A DNA stretch of 61,321 nt from Bacteroidales bacterium (lineage in GTDB: Bacteria; Bacteroidota; Bacteroidia; Bacteroidales; UBA10428). A model generated the notes under the pieces. That model saw only the letters and a list, made by a program, of their open reading frames with translations, was not told where the DNA came from and did no database searches. The stretch lies in assembly GCA_016933335.1 (NCBI GenBank), contig JAFGBD010000049.1, positions 1 through 61,321 of the forward strand, given 5' to 3'. Below are positions 37,537 to 47,215 of this stretch, one piece after another; the first letter of the stretch is position 1; each line of letters opens with the position of its first letter. A program made the position numbers and the translations under genes.

Positions 37537-37912
37537 ATATATATTCTATCAGGTTAAAGGGCATTTTTATTGTTGACCGGTAATGCTCACCGAGGCTGAG
37601 AATGGCTTCATCATCTTCCTCATAGTACCAGTTTATCATGCTTTTCTTGCCTTCATCATGCTTCTTTTTGATTATCCTGAAAATACCAAGAAGATATTTG
37701 GAAGAACCGCTATTGACATACTCAAGGTTCAGATCCATCTGGGTAAAAGGGGCAGGAGCATCGTAATACAGTTTCAGCCAGTTGATCAGTGTTTCAAAGA
37801 ATTCTCCGGGATTCTCAGGAATCGATCTGCCTTCTATTTTCAACTTTCCCGTTTCCGGATCAAATATCACCGATGGGGTACTACTGGTCTTTTCAATAAT
37901 TAGTTCCTTCAT
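37535..37912 (-). CDS. SiaC-family (DUF1987) regulatory phosphoprotein
   Basis: A 125-residue soluble protein of the SiaC/DUF1987 family: SVIFDPETGKLKIEGRSIPENP at the start, LEYVNSGSSKYLLGIFRII in the middle and WYYEEDDEAILSLGEHY near the end. SiaC is reversibly phosphorylated in the NSGSSK region by a SiaB-type kinase and a SiaA-type phosphatase, and in Pseudomonas it activates a diguanylate cyclase. None of these partners is adjacent, so it is an orphan here. It lies 15 bp after the MacB-type permease on the same strand. Confidence 0.85.
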   Translation of the reverse strand: MKELIIEKTSSTPSVIFDPETGKLKIEGRSIPENPGEFFETLINWLKLYYDAPAPFTQMDLNLEYVNSGSSKYLLGIFRIIKKKHDEGKKSMINWYYEEDDEAILSLGEHYRSTIKMPFNLIEYI

Positions 37913-37927
37913 ATAATTAATGATACG

Positions 37928-39172
37928 TTATTCATAATGCAGTGCTACAATGGGATTAAGTTTTGCAGCCTTAATTGCCGGAAACATTCCGGCACCTAAC
38001 CCTACAATAAAACAGAGAATCAATCCTCCCAGTATCCACATCCAGGGTATCACAAAAGAGGATTTAAGAATTAAAGATACAATATTTCCGATGAAAATTC
38101 CTAAAATGATACCCAAAATACCACCCAACTGGCATATCAAAACAGCTTCGAACAAGAACTGCTGCTTGATCAGATTATTCCTGGCTCCAATGGCCTTGCG
38201 AATACCGATTTCCCTTGTTCTTTCACTCACCTGCACCAGCATGATGTTCATAAGTCCGATTGCTGCTCCAAATAACGTGATAAAGCCAATGATTGTTGTG
38301 GCATATAATACTTTTTTCAGCACATCATTCATGATATCTGATAAGAAATCACTGCTTGTAATATTAAAATCAGCTTCATCCCGCACATCCAGATTTCTTA
38401 CAATTCTAAAAAGCCCTTCTGCATATCCAACCGCAGCATCATATAATTCTCTTGAATCAGGGGTGACACTGATGCTGTAATTCCTTCTGGGAACAGAAAA
38501 ATATTGTCTTACATTTGAATAGGGTATGATACACAGATTATCGCTGCTGTTGAAGCTCTCCCCTTTTTCTTTTAATACGCCTGTAACAATGTACCTGCCG
38601 TTTCCGATGGTAATTTCTTTTTCCAGCGGATCTTCGCCATCCTTAAACAGTTTCTTTACAATGGAGCTGCCAACAATGACGGTATTTCTGTTAAGAAATA
38701 TATCTGCGCCGGCAATATTGCGTCCTTTCTTAAGTTCGTATCCGGCAGTAAATAAATAGCTTTCATCAGCGCCAATGACTGTTACATTTGGATTTGTCTT
38801 CTTTGACCGGTATTTAACTGTTGCAACAGGTGAAGCAAAAGTAGAAACAGATACTGTTGCCGGGAACCTGAATCTTTCTTTGAATTCAATTGCCTGCCGG
38901 TAGTTTATATAAGGATGGTTCTTTCTCCTGTATTTTTTATTCCCGATTTGCACATTGAAGCTTCTGCTTTCAATGGTGAATGTATTGGTCCCCATTGTCG
39001 CAAATTGTTTATTAACGACAAACCTGATCGAATGAATTGCTGTCAGAATCCCGACCAGTGCCATGATCCCGAAAGCTATTATTAAAATGGTCAGGATGGT
39101 CCGTAAAAAATTCGAAAAGATGGCTCCTATCGAAACCCTTAAATTCTCCTGTAAAAGTGCCAGATAATTCAT
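37928..39172 (-). CDS. MacB-type ABC transporter permease
   Basis: A 414-residue inner-membrane protein. The N-terminal helix with LRTILTILIIAFGIMALVGIL is followed by a large periplasmic MacB_PCD-type domain (~45-270) and the C-terminal FtsX-like block of three helices: ATTIIGFITLFGAAIGLMNIM, RTREIGIRKAIGAR and ILGIILGIFIGNIVSLIL. The EIGIRKAIGAR loop contacts the ATPase. No ABC ATPase gene is adjacent, so the partner is elsewhere. MacB-like systems act by mechanotransmission on exported lipoproteins, toxins or drugs. Confidence 0.9.
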   Translation of the reverse strand: MNYLALLQENLRVSIGAIFSNFLRTILTILIIAFGIMALVGILTAIHSIRFVVNKQFATMGTNTFTIESRSFNVQIGNKKYRRKNHPYINYRQAIEFKERFRFPATVSVSTFASPVATVKYRSKKTNPNVTVIGADESYLFTAGYELKKGRNIAGADIFLNRNTVIVGSSIVKKLFKDGEDPLEKEITIGNGRYIVTGVLKEKGESFNSSDNLCIIPYSNVRQYFSVPRRNYSISVTPDSRELYDAAVGYAEGLFRIVRNLDVRDEADFNITSSDFLSDIMNDVLKKVLYATTIIGFITLFGAAIGLMNIMLVQVSERTREIGIRKAIGARNNLIKQQFLFEAVLICQLGGILGIILGIFIGNIVSLILKSSFVIPWMWILGGLILCFIVGLGAGMFPAIKAAKLNPIVALHYE

Positions 39173-39605
39173 CAGCTGATCGTTTTTAATTCAGTTGATT
39201 TCGTTTTATTACAGGCCCTGGGTCCCAGGTAGCTATATGCAGCAGAAGAATTAATAACATACTTGTTTAAAAAGTTACTGAATATAAACAGATGTGTTTC
39301 ACCAATTCTCAGTTAACAAATGCAGTCCAAAGATAATCATTTACATTATTTACTGAAATTGATTTTTCACTTCATATGCTTAATGATTTTATCAACATGA
39401 AGTCATATAGAAACAGAATTAAAGGATCACAAAATTCTGATCTTAAATGAACGAACAATACCTTATTCACTCACTATATACTCAATTCTGTTCCGGACGG
39501 ACTTTGTAAAGTAAAAAAAGCTTTCGCAACCGGTTAATTTAATTTTTTTTGAAAATTATCCAATAAAAACTATCTTGCACAGATTAACCCATAAACATGA
39601 CTGCC
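39173..39605. other. Intergenic region between divergent permease and FadL-like gene
   Basis: About 430 bp of AT-rich DNA with no convincing ORF (longest is a 26-codon AT-rich frame). It contains a 13-bp palindrome CCTGGGTCCCAGG (39217-39229). A possible promoter for the FadL-like gene is TTTG at 39548-39551 and TATCTTGC at 39571-39578 with 19-bp spacing; the -7 box has two mismatches. Confidence 0.5.
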
Positions 39606-41141
39606 ATGAAAAAGACATTATTGTTACTGTCAGTTTTTATACTTACATCTGCTGTACTTTACGGTGGTGGTATTGTAACCAATACAAACCAGAGTGCTTC
39701 GTGGGTCAGAATGCCGGCAAGGACGGCCACCCTGGACCTTGATGCCACCTATTATAACCCTGCCGGACTCAGCCTGTTACCTTCAAACGGCATTTTTATC
39801 TCACTGAACAACCAGGTTATCGGTCAGAAAAGAACCATTACCAGTACCTATAATCTGTTAAACGAGTCAGAATATACCGGAGAGGTATCGGCTCCGATTT
39901 TCCCAAGCATTTATGCGGGATACAAAACCGAAAAATTTGCCGTTTCATTCGGGTTTATGCCATTGGGCGGAGGCGGCGGAGCTACCTATGATAACGGAGT
40001 ACCTTCATTTGAATATCCGTTGACAGACCTTGTTCCTGCTTTGGCACTGCTTGGAGTTAATGATTACAGGGCTGATATATTTTTTGAAGGAACCTCTGTT
40101 TTTTACGGATACCAGCTGAACTTCTCCTATAAAATCAGCGACATGCTGTCCGTTGCCCTTGGAGGCAGATACATCATGGCAAAAGAAACATATGCAGGTC
40201 ACTTAAAAGACATTGAAGTATATAATTATTTAAATAACTCTGACTGGACAAGAGCCGATGTCATCATGACCGGTTTTGCAACTTCGGCTGCCACCGGTGG
40301 CAGTAACCTGCAAGCTGCAATAGATGGTGGAATTTTACAGGCAGGTGATCCGGCAAGTCTTACTGTTGTTGGTAATTTAATGCAATTAGGCATTGATGCG
40401 ACAGGTTTTACAAATGCACAGGCAGTTGCCGGGTTTCAGACTGCAGCAGCCACATATACTGCCAGGGCAACTGTCCTTGGCGACCAGGAAGCTGATGCCG
40501 TCAAAAAAGGTTCAGGCATTACCCCGATCATAAGTGTGGATTTTCATCCTTCCGATATGTTAAATATTGCAGTCAGATATGAGCACAATACCAAACTCGT
40601 TCTGAAAAACGAAACCGAGAAAGATATCATTGTTGGTTTTACACCAACAGGCACACCCGTTACCCAGTTTCCTGATGGTGCTGAGGCAAATCTGGATATT
40701 CCCGGGACAATCTCCCTGGGTGTTGCCGTCAAACCGATAAACAAATTACTGGTTTCCGCAGACATGTATTATTATCTTGAGAAAAGTGCCGACTGGGAAG
40801 GAAGGCAGGATTCACTGGATGCCAACGGATTTGAGCTTGCACTCGGTTTGCAGTATAACCTGACAGAGAAGCTTGCTGTCAGCGGCGGCTTCCTGTACAC
40901 CAAACCCGGTACCACTCCTGCATACAACAACGATCTGAGTTTTAATGTACAATCCAGCATGTTTGGCCTGGGCGGATCTTATAAACTGAATGACATGATT
41001 GAAATCAACCTGGGCGGAGCTTATACAATTTATAAGGATGGTGAAAAAGACCTGACAAGAAATACCCTTAATTTTACAGAAACCTATGATAAGAGCACAT
41101 GGATCGTTTCGGCAGGGGTAAACCTGTTCTTTGGAAAATGA
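39606..41141 (+). CDS. OmpP1/FadL/TodX family outer-membrane transporter
   Basis: A 511-residue exported barrel of the FadL family, which moves long-chain fatty acids and other hydrophobic compounds across the outer membrane. The signal peptide MKKTLLLLSVFILTSAVLYG is followed by the mature start GGIVTNTNQSASWVRMPARTATLDLDATYYNPAGL, given here only by its key words NQSASWVRM and NPAGL. A helical hatch-like insertion (~205-300) and C-terminal strands ending in VSAGVNLFFGK follow. An ATG three codons earlier (39597) is also possible. Distinct from the FadL-like protein at 15364. Confidence 0.88.
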   Translation: MKKTLLLLSVFILTSAVLYGGGIVTNTNQSASWVRMPARTATLDLDATYYNPAGLSLLPSNGIFISLNNQVIGQKRTITSTYNLLNESEYTGEVSAPIFPSIYAGYKTEKFAVSFGFMPLGGGGGATYDNGVPSFEYPLTDLVPALALLGVNDYRADIFFEGTSVFYGYQLNFSYKISDMLSVALGGRYIMAKETYAGHLKDIEVYNYLNNSDWTRADVIMTGFATSAATGGSNLQAAIDGGILQAGDPASLTVVGNLMQLGIDATGFTNAQAVAGFQTAAATYTARATVLGDQEADAVKKGSGITPIISVDFHPSDMLNIAVRYEHNTKLVLKNETEKDIIVGFTPTGTPVTQFPDGAEANLDIPGTISLGVAVKPINKLLVSADMYYYLEKSADWEGRQDSLDANGFELALGLQYNLTEKLAVSGGFLYTKPGTTPAYNNDLSFNVQSSMFGLGGSYKLNDMIEINLGGAYTIYKDGEKDLTRNTLNFTETYDKSTWIVSAGVNLFFGK

Positions 41142-41180
41142 TCTTTAAGATAAATCAGATTCAGTCCATACAGACCAGAT

Positions 41181-41210
41181 AAAAAAAGCTCCTTCCCTGG
41201 AGCTTTTTTT
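41181..41210. terminator. Bidirectional terminator
   Basis: AAAAAAAGCTCC (41181-41192) pairs with GGAGCTTTTTTT (41199-41210) around TTCCCT. It separates the FadL-like gene from the convergent paralogue pair. Confidence 0.85.
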
Positions 41211-41229
41211 ATTTTATTTCAAAACCGGT

Positions 41230-41844
41230 CTATCTAATCTTCTCATCAATTCTGGCCACCGGGATGGTATTGGCCATTGCAACCACATCAGCTTCGCTGT
41301 ATCCTTCGCAATGAAATGTCAGCAACGAATTGCCAAAAGGTACCTGCACATCGTAATTCTTTGTGCCGTCTTCGGCTTCGTTGATCTGAAGGAGCGCCTT
41401 ATATGTTCCGATTTTAATCCGTTTCTGATTTGAGTCTGCACCTGAAGTCATGATTGCAGGAAGTGATAAAATAGAGTTGATGCCTGCAAGCAGCGGAGAA
41501 TCGGTAATAATAACGACGCTGGCTGACTTCTTGTTTTCTGCCTGTCCGTAAGTACGACTGACATACAGCCCTGCATAGCCAAGACCGGTTCCACTCACAT
41601 CATCCTGTGTTGCGTCAGAGGATAAATCTTTCATGGTTTTTGGCAGCAGAGCAAGAACTTCTTTGCCGATAGTCATATTTACTTCGTTCAGTGCTTCCTG
41701 CAATGCCATCCTGGCATCATTAAGTTCACCGTTTTTATAGGCAGACTGTGCCTCGGAGAGTTTACTTTCAAAACTCTGAGGATATAATGTACCTGTAACT
41801 AAAAACAGGATAAGGGATATAATGGTCAATGATTTTATGTTCAT
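41230..41844 (-). CDS. Exported protein, paralogue of upstream gene
   Basis: I do not recognise the family. The 204-residue product has a signal peptide (MNIKSLTIISLILFLVTGTLYPQ), then a TPR-like helix pair (KLSEAQSAYKNGELNDARMALQEAL). The remaining ~140 residues match the upstream neighbour: GKEVLALLPKTMKDLS parallels GKKVLESLPQSVNDLS, AGLYVSRTYG parallels AGLMIEREYA, and YDVQVPFGNSLL parallels YKLSVPFGQSSI. Both are probably periplasmic or surface-exposed. The 12-bp gap from the upstream paralogue implies co-transcription. Confidence 0.75.
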   Translation of the reverse strand: MNIKSLTIISLILFLVTGTLYPQSFESKLSEAQSAYKNGELNDARMALQEALNEVNMTIGKEVLALLPKTMKDLSSDATQDDVSGTGLGYAGLYVSRTYGQAENKKSASVVIITDSPLLAGINSILSLPAIMTSGADSNQKRIKIGTYKALLQINEAEDGTKNYDVQVPFGNSLLTFHCEGYSEADVVAMANTIPVARIDEKIR

Positions 41845-41855
41845 GGTTTCAATGT

Positions 41856-42617
41856 TTATTGTTCGCCTAATTGTCTCTTAATATTATCAATACTGAATTT
41901 TCCGGCTGCATTCATCACCTGCTGCTCATTGCTGAAATTAATACCATTCAGTACAAATATCGAAGACTGTCCGAACGGAACGCTGAGCTTATAACCAGAA
42001 CCTTCGTCATATTCGATCACTCCCTGGTACCCCTGAAAAGTTATCTTTTTATAGTCCGGCTGTTCTTCTGTCGTGGCATAACCTCCGCTGCTCAGGTATA
42101 AATTGACCGATGTAAGCCATGCAGAATTATTGGCAATCACAACTCTCAGTTCCTGATCTCCTTTTGCATACTCACGTTCGATCATCAGTCCTGCAAAGTT
42201 GATACCTGAACTTGTCACCCTGTCGGCATCAGCCTGTCCGGACAAATCGTTGACTGATTGAGGCAGGGATTCCAGTACTTTTTTGCCGATTTCAAGTTCA
42301 ATTCCCTGAATCGCTTCTCTGACAGAGTTACGCGATTGGGTATACTTCTCAGACTTATAGGAAGCCGAGGCTGCATCAATACATGCCGGAACATCAATGG
42401 CCGAGGCGGACAAACCTTCTCCGCGTGTGTTGGAAGTGGATGTTTTACCGGTTTCCCGGTCCGGCGGCGCTTCCTTCTCATCTTCATCAAAGATCTCATC
42501 AAGGATCTTGTCTTCTGCTCTGTCCTGCAGTTTATTCAAAAATCTCTGGGCATGGATTTGATTGGCAGAAGCAAGACCGATGATTGCTGCTGTTAACAGG
42601 GTAAGAATTTTTTTCAT
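41856..42617 (-). CDS. Exported protein, paralogue of downstream gene
   Basis: A 253-residue exported protein of unknown function. The frame extends to 42716, but the ATG at 42617 gives a clean signal peptide (MKKILTLLTAAIIGLASANQIHA), whereas the extra N-terminus is not conserved in the paralogue. An acidic linker (DEIFDEDEKEAPPDRE) follows, then the shared domain: helices with ACIDAASASYKSEKYTQSRNSVREAI, GKKVLESLPQSVNDLS and strand YKLSVPFGQSSIFVLNG. It is 104 bp downstream of a sodium:solute symporter gene on the same strand. Confidence 0.75.
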   Translation of the reverse strand: MKKILTLLTAAIIGLASANQIHAQRFLNKLQDRAEDKILDEIFDEDEKEAPPDRETGKTSTSNTRGEGLSASAIDVPACIDAASASYKSEKYTQSRNSVREAIQGIELEIGKKVLESLPQSVNDLSGQADADRVTSSGINFAGLMIEREYAKGDQELRVVIANNSAWLTSVNLYLSSGGYATTEEQPDYKKITFQGYQGVIEYDEGSGYKLSVPFGQSSIFVLNGINFSNEQQVMNAAGKFSIDNIKRQLGEQ

Positions 42618-42720
42618 ACTGTTTCTTAATTTAAGGTTAACTGGAAAGGCTGAAATTACAAAAAATTGAGATATTATTTGTTTGCAAAAATCATATTTCA
42701 GAAACAAGGCAAACAAAAAT

Positions 42721-44232
42721 TCATTTCGTCTTGTTACCCTGCTGCAGGATGGTCAGACCCAGGAAAGATAAAGCACCATTTAAGATCAACAGCTCAAATC
42801 CAAAGGTATAACCGCCAAACCATCGCTGTGAATGAGAGCTGATAATATAGCAGATCACCGGTGATAATACGGCAACAACCGGTACCCACCGGTCCCTGAC
42901 TTTCTTTCGGGTAAATAATCCGTAAGTATATAATCCGAGAAGAGGTCCGTAAGTATAACCGGCCATGGTGAACAACGAATTGATGACACTGTCGTTGTTC
43001 AGAAGCCGGAAAGAAATGATAACCACAAAAAGGAGCAGTGAGAACCCTACATGGATCAGGTAACGTTGTTTAATTCTGGTATCGTCTTCGGAAAATCCCA
43101 GGAAATCAATACAGAAAGAGGTTGTAAGTGCTGTAAGGGCAGAATCAGCACTTGAATAGGCAGCTGCCACCAGTCCGATAATAAAAACCGTACCTGCAAC
43201 GGCCGGCAGACGGGTAAGGGCAAGATACGGATATAGCTGGTCTGTCGGGTGGCAATCATACAAAGATATTATTTCGTTGAAAAGTCCTATTTTGCATGAA
43301 GCATCAGGATCGCTGAAGTTTTCCACGATCAGGTTTTCAGCATTCGCATAGATATATAACAATGCACCGAGGGAAAGAAACAGGAAATTCACAAGGACGA
43401 GCGAAGAGCTCATCCAGTAAATGTTTTTCCTGGCTTCTCTGATATTACGGCAGCTCAGGTTTTTCTGCATCATATCCTGGTCAAGGCCAGTCATCACAAT
43501 ACTTATGAAAGCCCCTGACAAAAAATGCTTGAAAAAATTATTGCCTGGTTTCCAGTCCCATACAAAGATCTGTGAATACCTGCTGTCGTTGATTGATCGG
43601 ACCATGTCCCCCAAGGAGAAGTCAAGCTGGTGTGCGATGAACACAATGGAAAGAACAACAGCCAGAAGCATGAACAGTGTCTGCAGGGTATCAGTCCATA
43701 CAATGGTCTTTATTCCCGCCCTGAAAGAATATATCCAGATAAAGATGATTGTTATGGCAACCGTCAGCCAGAATGGTAAGCCCCACACCGAGAAAACAAA
43801 CTTATCAAGTACCATGGCCACAAGGAATAACCTGAATGAAGCACCGATCACACGTGAAACCAGGAAGAAAAATGCTCCGGTCCGGTAAGACACAATACCA
43901 AAACGTTTTCTGAGATATACATAGATAGAGGTCAGATTCAACTTATAATAAAGGGGTATCAGAACATTTGCAATGATGAAATAGCCAACAAGATATCCGA
44001 AAACAATCTGCATATAGGAAAAGTTGCTGGACCCCACCTCTCCCGGTATCGAAATAAAAGTAACGCCCGACAGTGATGCGCCTATCATACCGAAGGCCAC
44101 CACAAACCATGGCGACTGACGATTGCCGAGGAAAAAAGTATAACTGGAGGCATTCCGGCTGGTTATCCAGGAAATGATAACCAGTATAAGAAAGTACAAA
44201 GAAATCGTCAGTATCAGTATGCCCGGGGTCAT
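42721..44232 (-). CDS. Sodium:solute symporter (SSS family)
   Basis: A 503-residue inner-membrane transporter with about 13 helices. Family landmarks are SYTFFLGNRQSPWFVVAFGMIGASLSGVTFISIPG near the N-terminus (key words GMIGASLSG and FISIPG), WTDTLQTLFMLLAVVLSI, SGAFISIVMTGLDQDMMQKNL and LVAAAYSSADSALTALTTSFCIDF. These match SSS proteins that import sugars, sialic acid or other solutes with Na+. Substrate unknown; no catabolic genes adjoin it. Divergent from recR. Confidence 0.9.
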   Translation of the reverse strand: MTPGILILTISLYFLILVIISWITSRNASSYTFFLGNRQSPWFVVAFGMIGASLSGVTFISIPGEVGSSNFSYMQIVFGYLVGYFIIANVLIPLYYKLNLTSIYVYLRKRFGIVSYRTGAFFFLVSRVIGASFRLFLVAMVLDKFVFSVWGLPFWLTVAITIIFIWIYSFRAGIKTIVWTDTLQTLFMLLAVVLSIVFIAHQLDFSLGDMVRSINDSRYSQIFVWDWKPGNNFFKHFLSGAFISIVMTGLDQDMMQKNLSCRNIREARKNIYWMSSSLVLVNFLFLSLGALLYIYANAENLIVENFSDPDASCKIGLFNEIISLYDCHPTDQLYPYLALTRLPAVAGTVFIIGLVAAAYSSADSALTALTTSFCIDFLGFSEDDTRIKQRYLIHVGFSLLLFVVIISFRLLNNDSVINSLFTMAGYTYGPLLGLYTYGLFTRKKVRDRWVPVVAVLSPVICYIISSHSQRWFGGYTFGFELLILNGALSFLGLTILQQGNKTK

Positions 44233-44281
44233 ATACCAAAAAATAATTTACAAGGATACTAAAAACAATTCTTCAAAAAAA

Positions 44282-44312
44282 TTGTAGAGAGGATGAATAG
44301 ATATTAATTTTA
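44282..44312 (+). promoter_or_regulatory. Candidate recR promoter
   Basis: TTG at 44282-44284 and TAATTTTA at 44305-44312 are 20 bp apart. The -7 box differs from TAnnTTTG only in its last base. The recR ATG follows at 44352. Confidence 0.45.
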
Positions 44313-44351
44313 GCATCCGGTAATGTAGTGTTAAATATCAGAAAGCATCCG

Positions 44352-44975
44352 ATGAGTTACATACATTTTTCATCCAGGTTACTTGAGGCAGCTGTTGAGG
44401 AATTTACCAGGCTTCCCGGTATCGGACAAAAAACTGCACTGAGACTTGTTTTGCATTTGCTAAGGCAGGATAAAGAAGTGGCAAACAGTTTTGGCAAAAC
44501 AATCATTCAGTTAATTAATGAGATCCGGCATTGCAAAATATGCCAGAATATTTCAGATACGGATATTTGCGATATATGCAGCGACAAATCCCGTGACAGG
44601 ACTATTATTTGTGTTGTGGAGAGCATAAAAGATGTTATTGCGGTTGAGAATACCCATCAATACAAAGGATTATACCATGTGCTCGGAGGGATCATATCCC
44701 CGATGGATGGTATCGGTCCGAATGATCTTTCAGTTAAGGAGCTTGAAGAGAGGATCCGTGAACACACGGTCAAAGAATTGATCCTGGCATTGAGCACAAC
44801 CATGGAGGGAGATACCACAAGCTTTTACCTTTACAGGAAGTTTAAAGACAGCGATATCATCATATCAACAATAGCAAGGGGAGTATCCATTGGTGATGAT
44901 CTCGAATACACCGATGAGATAACACTGGGCCGGTCTATTGTTAACCGGACACCATTTAAGCCGTCATTAACCTGA
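44352..44975 (+). CDS. recR: Recombination protein RecR
   Basis: A 207-residue partner of RecF/RecO in loading RecA at gaps. The N-terminal helix-hairpin-helix is [22 protein letters not shown], the zinc finger is [16 protein letters not shown], and the Toprim domain has [33 protein letters not shown] and [25 protein letters not shown] in frame at 44328 adds eight residues not found in the family, so the ATG at 44352 is used. Convergent with the ROK gene, 2 bp away. Confidence 0.97.
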   Translation: MSYIHFSSRLLEAAVEEFTRLPGIGQKTALRLVLHLLRQDKEVANSFGKTIIQLINEIRHCKICQNISDTDICDICSDKSRDRTIICVVESIKDVIAVENTHQYKGLYHVLGGIISPMDGIGPNDLSVKELEERIREHTVKELILALSTTMEGDTTSFYLYRKFKDSDIIISTIARGVSIGDDLEYTDEITLGRSIVNRTPFKPSLT

Positions 44976-44977
44976 TT

Positions 44978-45760
44978 TCAAATTTTAAGGGATTGATACC
45001 AGTCCATCAGAACATCACGGTTGGCACGCACCGACAAGGCAGAACCAATGATTCCGGCATCATTCAGCAATGAGGCAGGTATAACTTTTGTTTTTAAGGT
45101 CAGCTGATCAGCAAATTTGTCCATTTTCTTGCTTACTCCTCCGCCAATTACGATCAGTTCAGGCCAGAAAAGCCTTTCCATCTCCATCAGGTATTCATTG
45201 AATCTTTTTCCCCATTCTTCCCATGTCAGTTTTTCATTTTTCCTGGTGGCATCAGAAGTATATTTTTCAGCATTCTGTCCGTTCAGTATCAAATGTCCGA
45301 GTTCTGTATTCGGCAACAACCTGCCCCTTGTAAAAAAAGCTGATCCGATACCTGTTCCGACCGTGATCATCAGTACTGAGCCTTTCACATCCTTTCCTGC
45401 CCCGAATCTGACTGCAGCCATTCCTGCCGCATCAGCATCATTAATCACCCATACGGGTAACCCGGTGGTTCTTGTAAACAATTCGCGTGCATCTGTCTCA
45501 ATCCATGATTTATCTATATTGGAAGCAGTTTTAATGACACCATTCATAACCACTGCCGGAAATCCGCAACCGATGGGGCCCTTCCATTTGAAGTGTTTTG
45601 CAATTATCTTAATAACTTCTGCTACTGCCCGCGGCGTAGCCGGCACCGGTGTTTCTATTCTGTGTCTTTTTGCGAGAAATTTCCCGTTTTTTGTATTGAC
45701 GGGTGCTCCTTTTATTCCCGAGCCTCCAATATCTATGCCCAATATTTTTTTAAATTTCAT
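44978..45760 (-). CDS. ppgK: Polyphosphate glucokinase-like ROK kinase
   Basis: A 260-residue ROK-family kinase. The phosphate-binding start is [14 protein letters not shown], then [13 protein letters not shown], the catalytic segment [18 protein letters not shown], the adenosine motif [13 protein letters not shown], and the segment [22 protein letters not shown] plus [12 protein letters not shown], which is typical of polyphosphate/ATP glucokinases. The classical ROK zinc cysteines are absent, as in PpgK. It should phosphorylate glucose to glucose-6-phosphate with polyphosphate and/or ATP. Confidence 0.85.
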   Translation of the reverse strand: MKFKKILGIDIGGSGIKGAPVNTKNGKFLAKRHRIETPVPATPRAVAEVIKIIAKHFKWKGPIGCGFPAVVMNGVIKTASNIDKSWIETDARELFTRTTGLPVWVINDADAAGMAAVRFGAGKDVKGSVLMITVGTGIGSAFFTRGRLLPNTELGHLILNGQNAEKYTSDATRKNEKLTWEEWGKRFNEYLMEMERLFWPELIVIGGGVSKKMDKFADQLTLKTKVIPASLLNDAGIIGSALSVRANRDVLMDWYQSLKI

Positions 45761-45958
45761 TCGTAAAGTGTAATTTTATTATGTTTTTATAAATTAAATC
45801 CCCGTCCGTTACGTTATTATTAGAAACGCTTAAAAATAATGAAATTTAATAAAATTCAAACAGAATATCAGCGGATAAAAATGTTGAAACAAAAGACATA
45901 AATCTTTTGTCAATTAAGCTAAAATTTTCTTTTTTTGATAGTTATAAAAATTACGGTG

Positions 45959-47209
45959 ATGAACAAAATAATCAATGAATTACTAAATACAAACGCACGG
46001 GTGATTATACCCGATTTCGGAGCATTCATTATCAAACAAAAAAATCCAAGGCAGGTCGTATTCAATGAATTCCTGCGGTATAACGATGGCCTGTTAATCG
46101 ACTACATTTCCGGCTCTGAGGGTATTGAAAAAAGTGCGGCAAAAGCCAGGGTAACAAAGTTTCTGGAAGAGATCAACCAGAAACTTGACCGGGGTGATGA
46201 GGTAATAATGGAAGGTTTGGGAACACTGGTAAAGGATAGTGCAGGTAAACTGACATTCTCGGAAATTACCGCAAAATCAGATAAATCACAGCAAAAGGTC
46301 AAAAAGACAACTGCCAGAAAGGAAGAAAGTGCGAAGGTCACTCCGGAAGCAAGGCCGGAACCAAAAAAGGAGGATGTAGTCAAACAAGATAAGGAAGATA
46401 AGGAAGAGAAGGAAGAGAAGGAAGAGAAAAAGCCGGCTGAAGAAAAGGCAGAACAAACTGAAAAAGACAAAAAACCAGCAGAAGAAAGCAAAACAAAAGA
46501 AGAAAAACCGGTTGAGATCACCTTTGAAAAAGACGATATCAAACCGGCACCTCCCAAAGAGGAACAAAAGCCCAAAGAAGAAAAAATATCAGTCACACCT
46601 GTCAAAACGAGTGAAATGAAGGAAAAATCAGTAAGGGCAGAATATACTGCTGCTGAAGGGAAGAAACCTGTTAAAAAAACAAAGAGAAAGAGCAACAGCA
46701 TGCAGATTTTAGCCTGGATAATTCTGATAGTACTTGTAAATGCCGCCATTGTTGCATGGTTTCTTTTTAATGACCAGATCACCGGTCTATTTAAAAGAGA
46801 CAGGTTCAAGCAACATGAAATGACAACTGATATTGGGGCTGAACAGGAAACTCCGGCAATTGAACAGGAATATGAACCTGATGAAGCTGCAGAAGCACCG
46901 GCCGGTTCTGATCTGCCACAGAAGACGGTACAGGATCAGGAACCTTCTGTTATGACCCCGGCAGCACAACCGGCAATGCATGACAGAAAAGAATATTATA
47001 TTGTTGCAGGATGCTTCAGGGAGGAGAGCAATGCTGACCAGCTGGTTCTTGAGCTCAGAAAAAAAGGCTTCCAGGCTGAAAAGTTTGGTAAAATCGGTAC
47101 TCTGCATGCGGTCAGTTTTTCATCATTTGCTGATAAATCAGCGGCGCTTGAGGAGCTGAAAAAAATCCGTAATACAGAACAGGAAGGTGCCTGGATAGCT
47201 TATTATTAA
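45959..47209 (+). CDS. HU-CCDC81 and SPOR domain membrane protein
   Basis: A 416-residue protein of a Bacteroidota family. Residues ~1-90 are an HU-like fold (MNKIINELLNTNARVIIP, VVFNEFLRYNDGLL, DEVIMEGLGTLV), followed by a Lys/Glu/Pro-rich linker (~105-245). One membrane helix lies at ~248-270 (MQILAWIILIVLVNAAI) and a C-terminal SPOR domain at ~345-416 (EYYIVAGCFREESNADQLVLEL). The HU part is cytoplasmic and the SPOR part periplasmic, so it may link something near the nucleoid to septal peptidoglycan. A TTG at 45935 would add eight residues; ATG 45959 is preferred. Confidence 0.88.
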   Translation: MNKIINELLNTNARVIIPDFGAFIIKQKNPRQVVFNEFLRYNDGLLIDYISGSEGIEKSAAKARVTKFLEEINQKLDRGDEVIMEGLGTLVKDSAGKLTFSEITAKSDKSQQKVKKTTARKEESAKVTPEARPEPKKEDVVKQDKEDKEEKEEKEEKKPAEEKAEQTEKDKKPAEESKTKEEKPVEITFEKDDIKPAPPKEEQKPKEEKISVTPVKTSEMKEKSVRAEYTAAEGKKPVKKTKRKSNSMQILAWIILIVLVNAAIVAWFLFNDQITGLFKRDRFKQHEMTTDIGAEQETPAIEQEYEPDEAAEAPAGSDLPQKTVQDQEPSVMTPAAQPAMHDRKEYYIVAGCFREESNADQLVLELRKKGFQAEKFGKIGTLHAVSFSSFADKSAALEELKKIRNTEQEGAWIAYY

Positions 47210-47215
47210 ATATGT

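Noticed and set aside
46102..46809. 235-codon antisense frame in the HU/SPOR gene
   Set aside because: It arises from the Lys/Glu codons of the linker read backwards as Phe/Ser/Leu, with no start context or homology.
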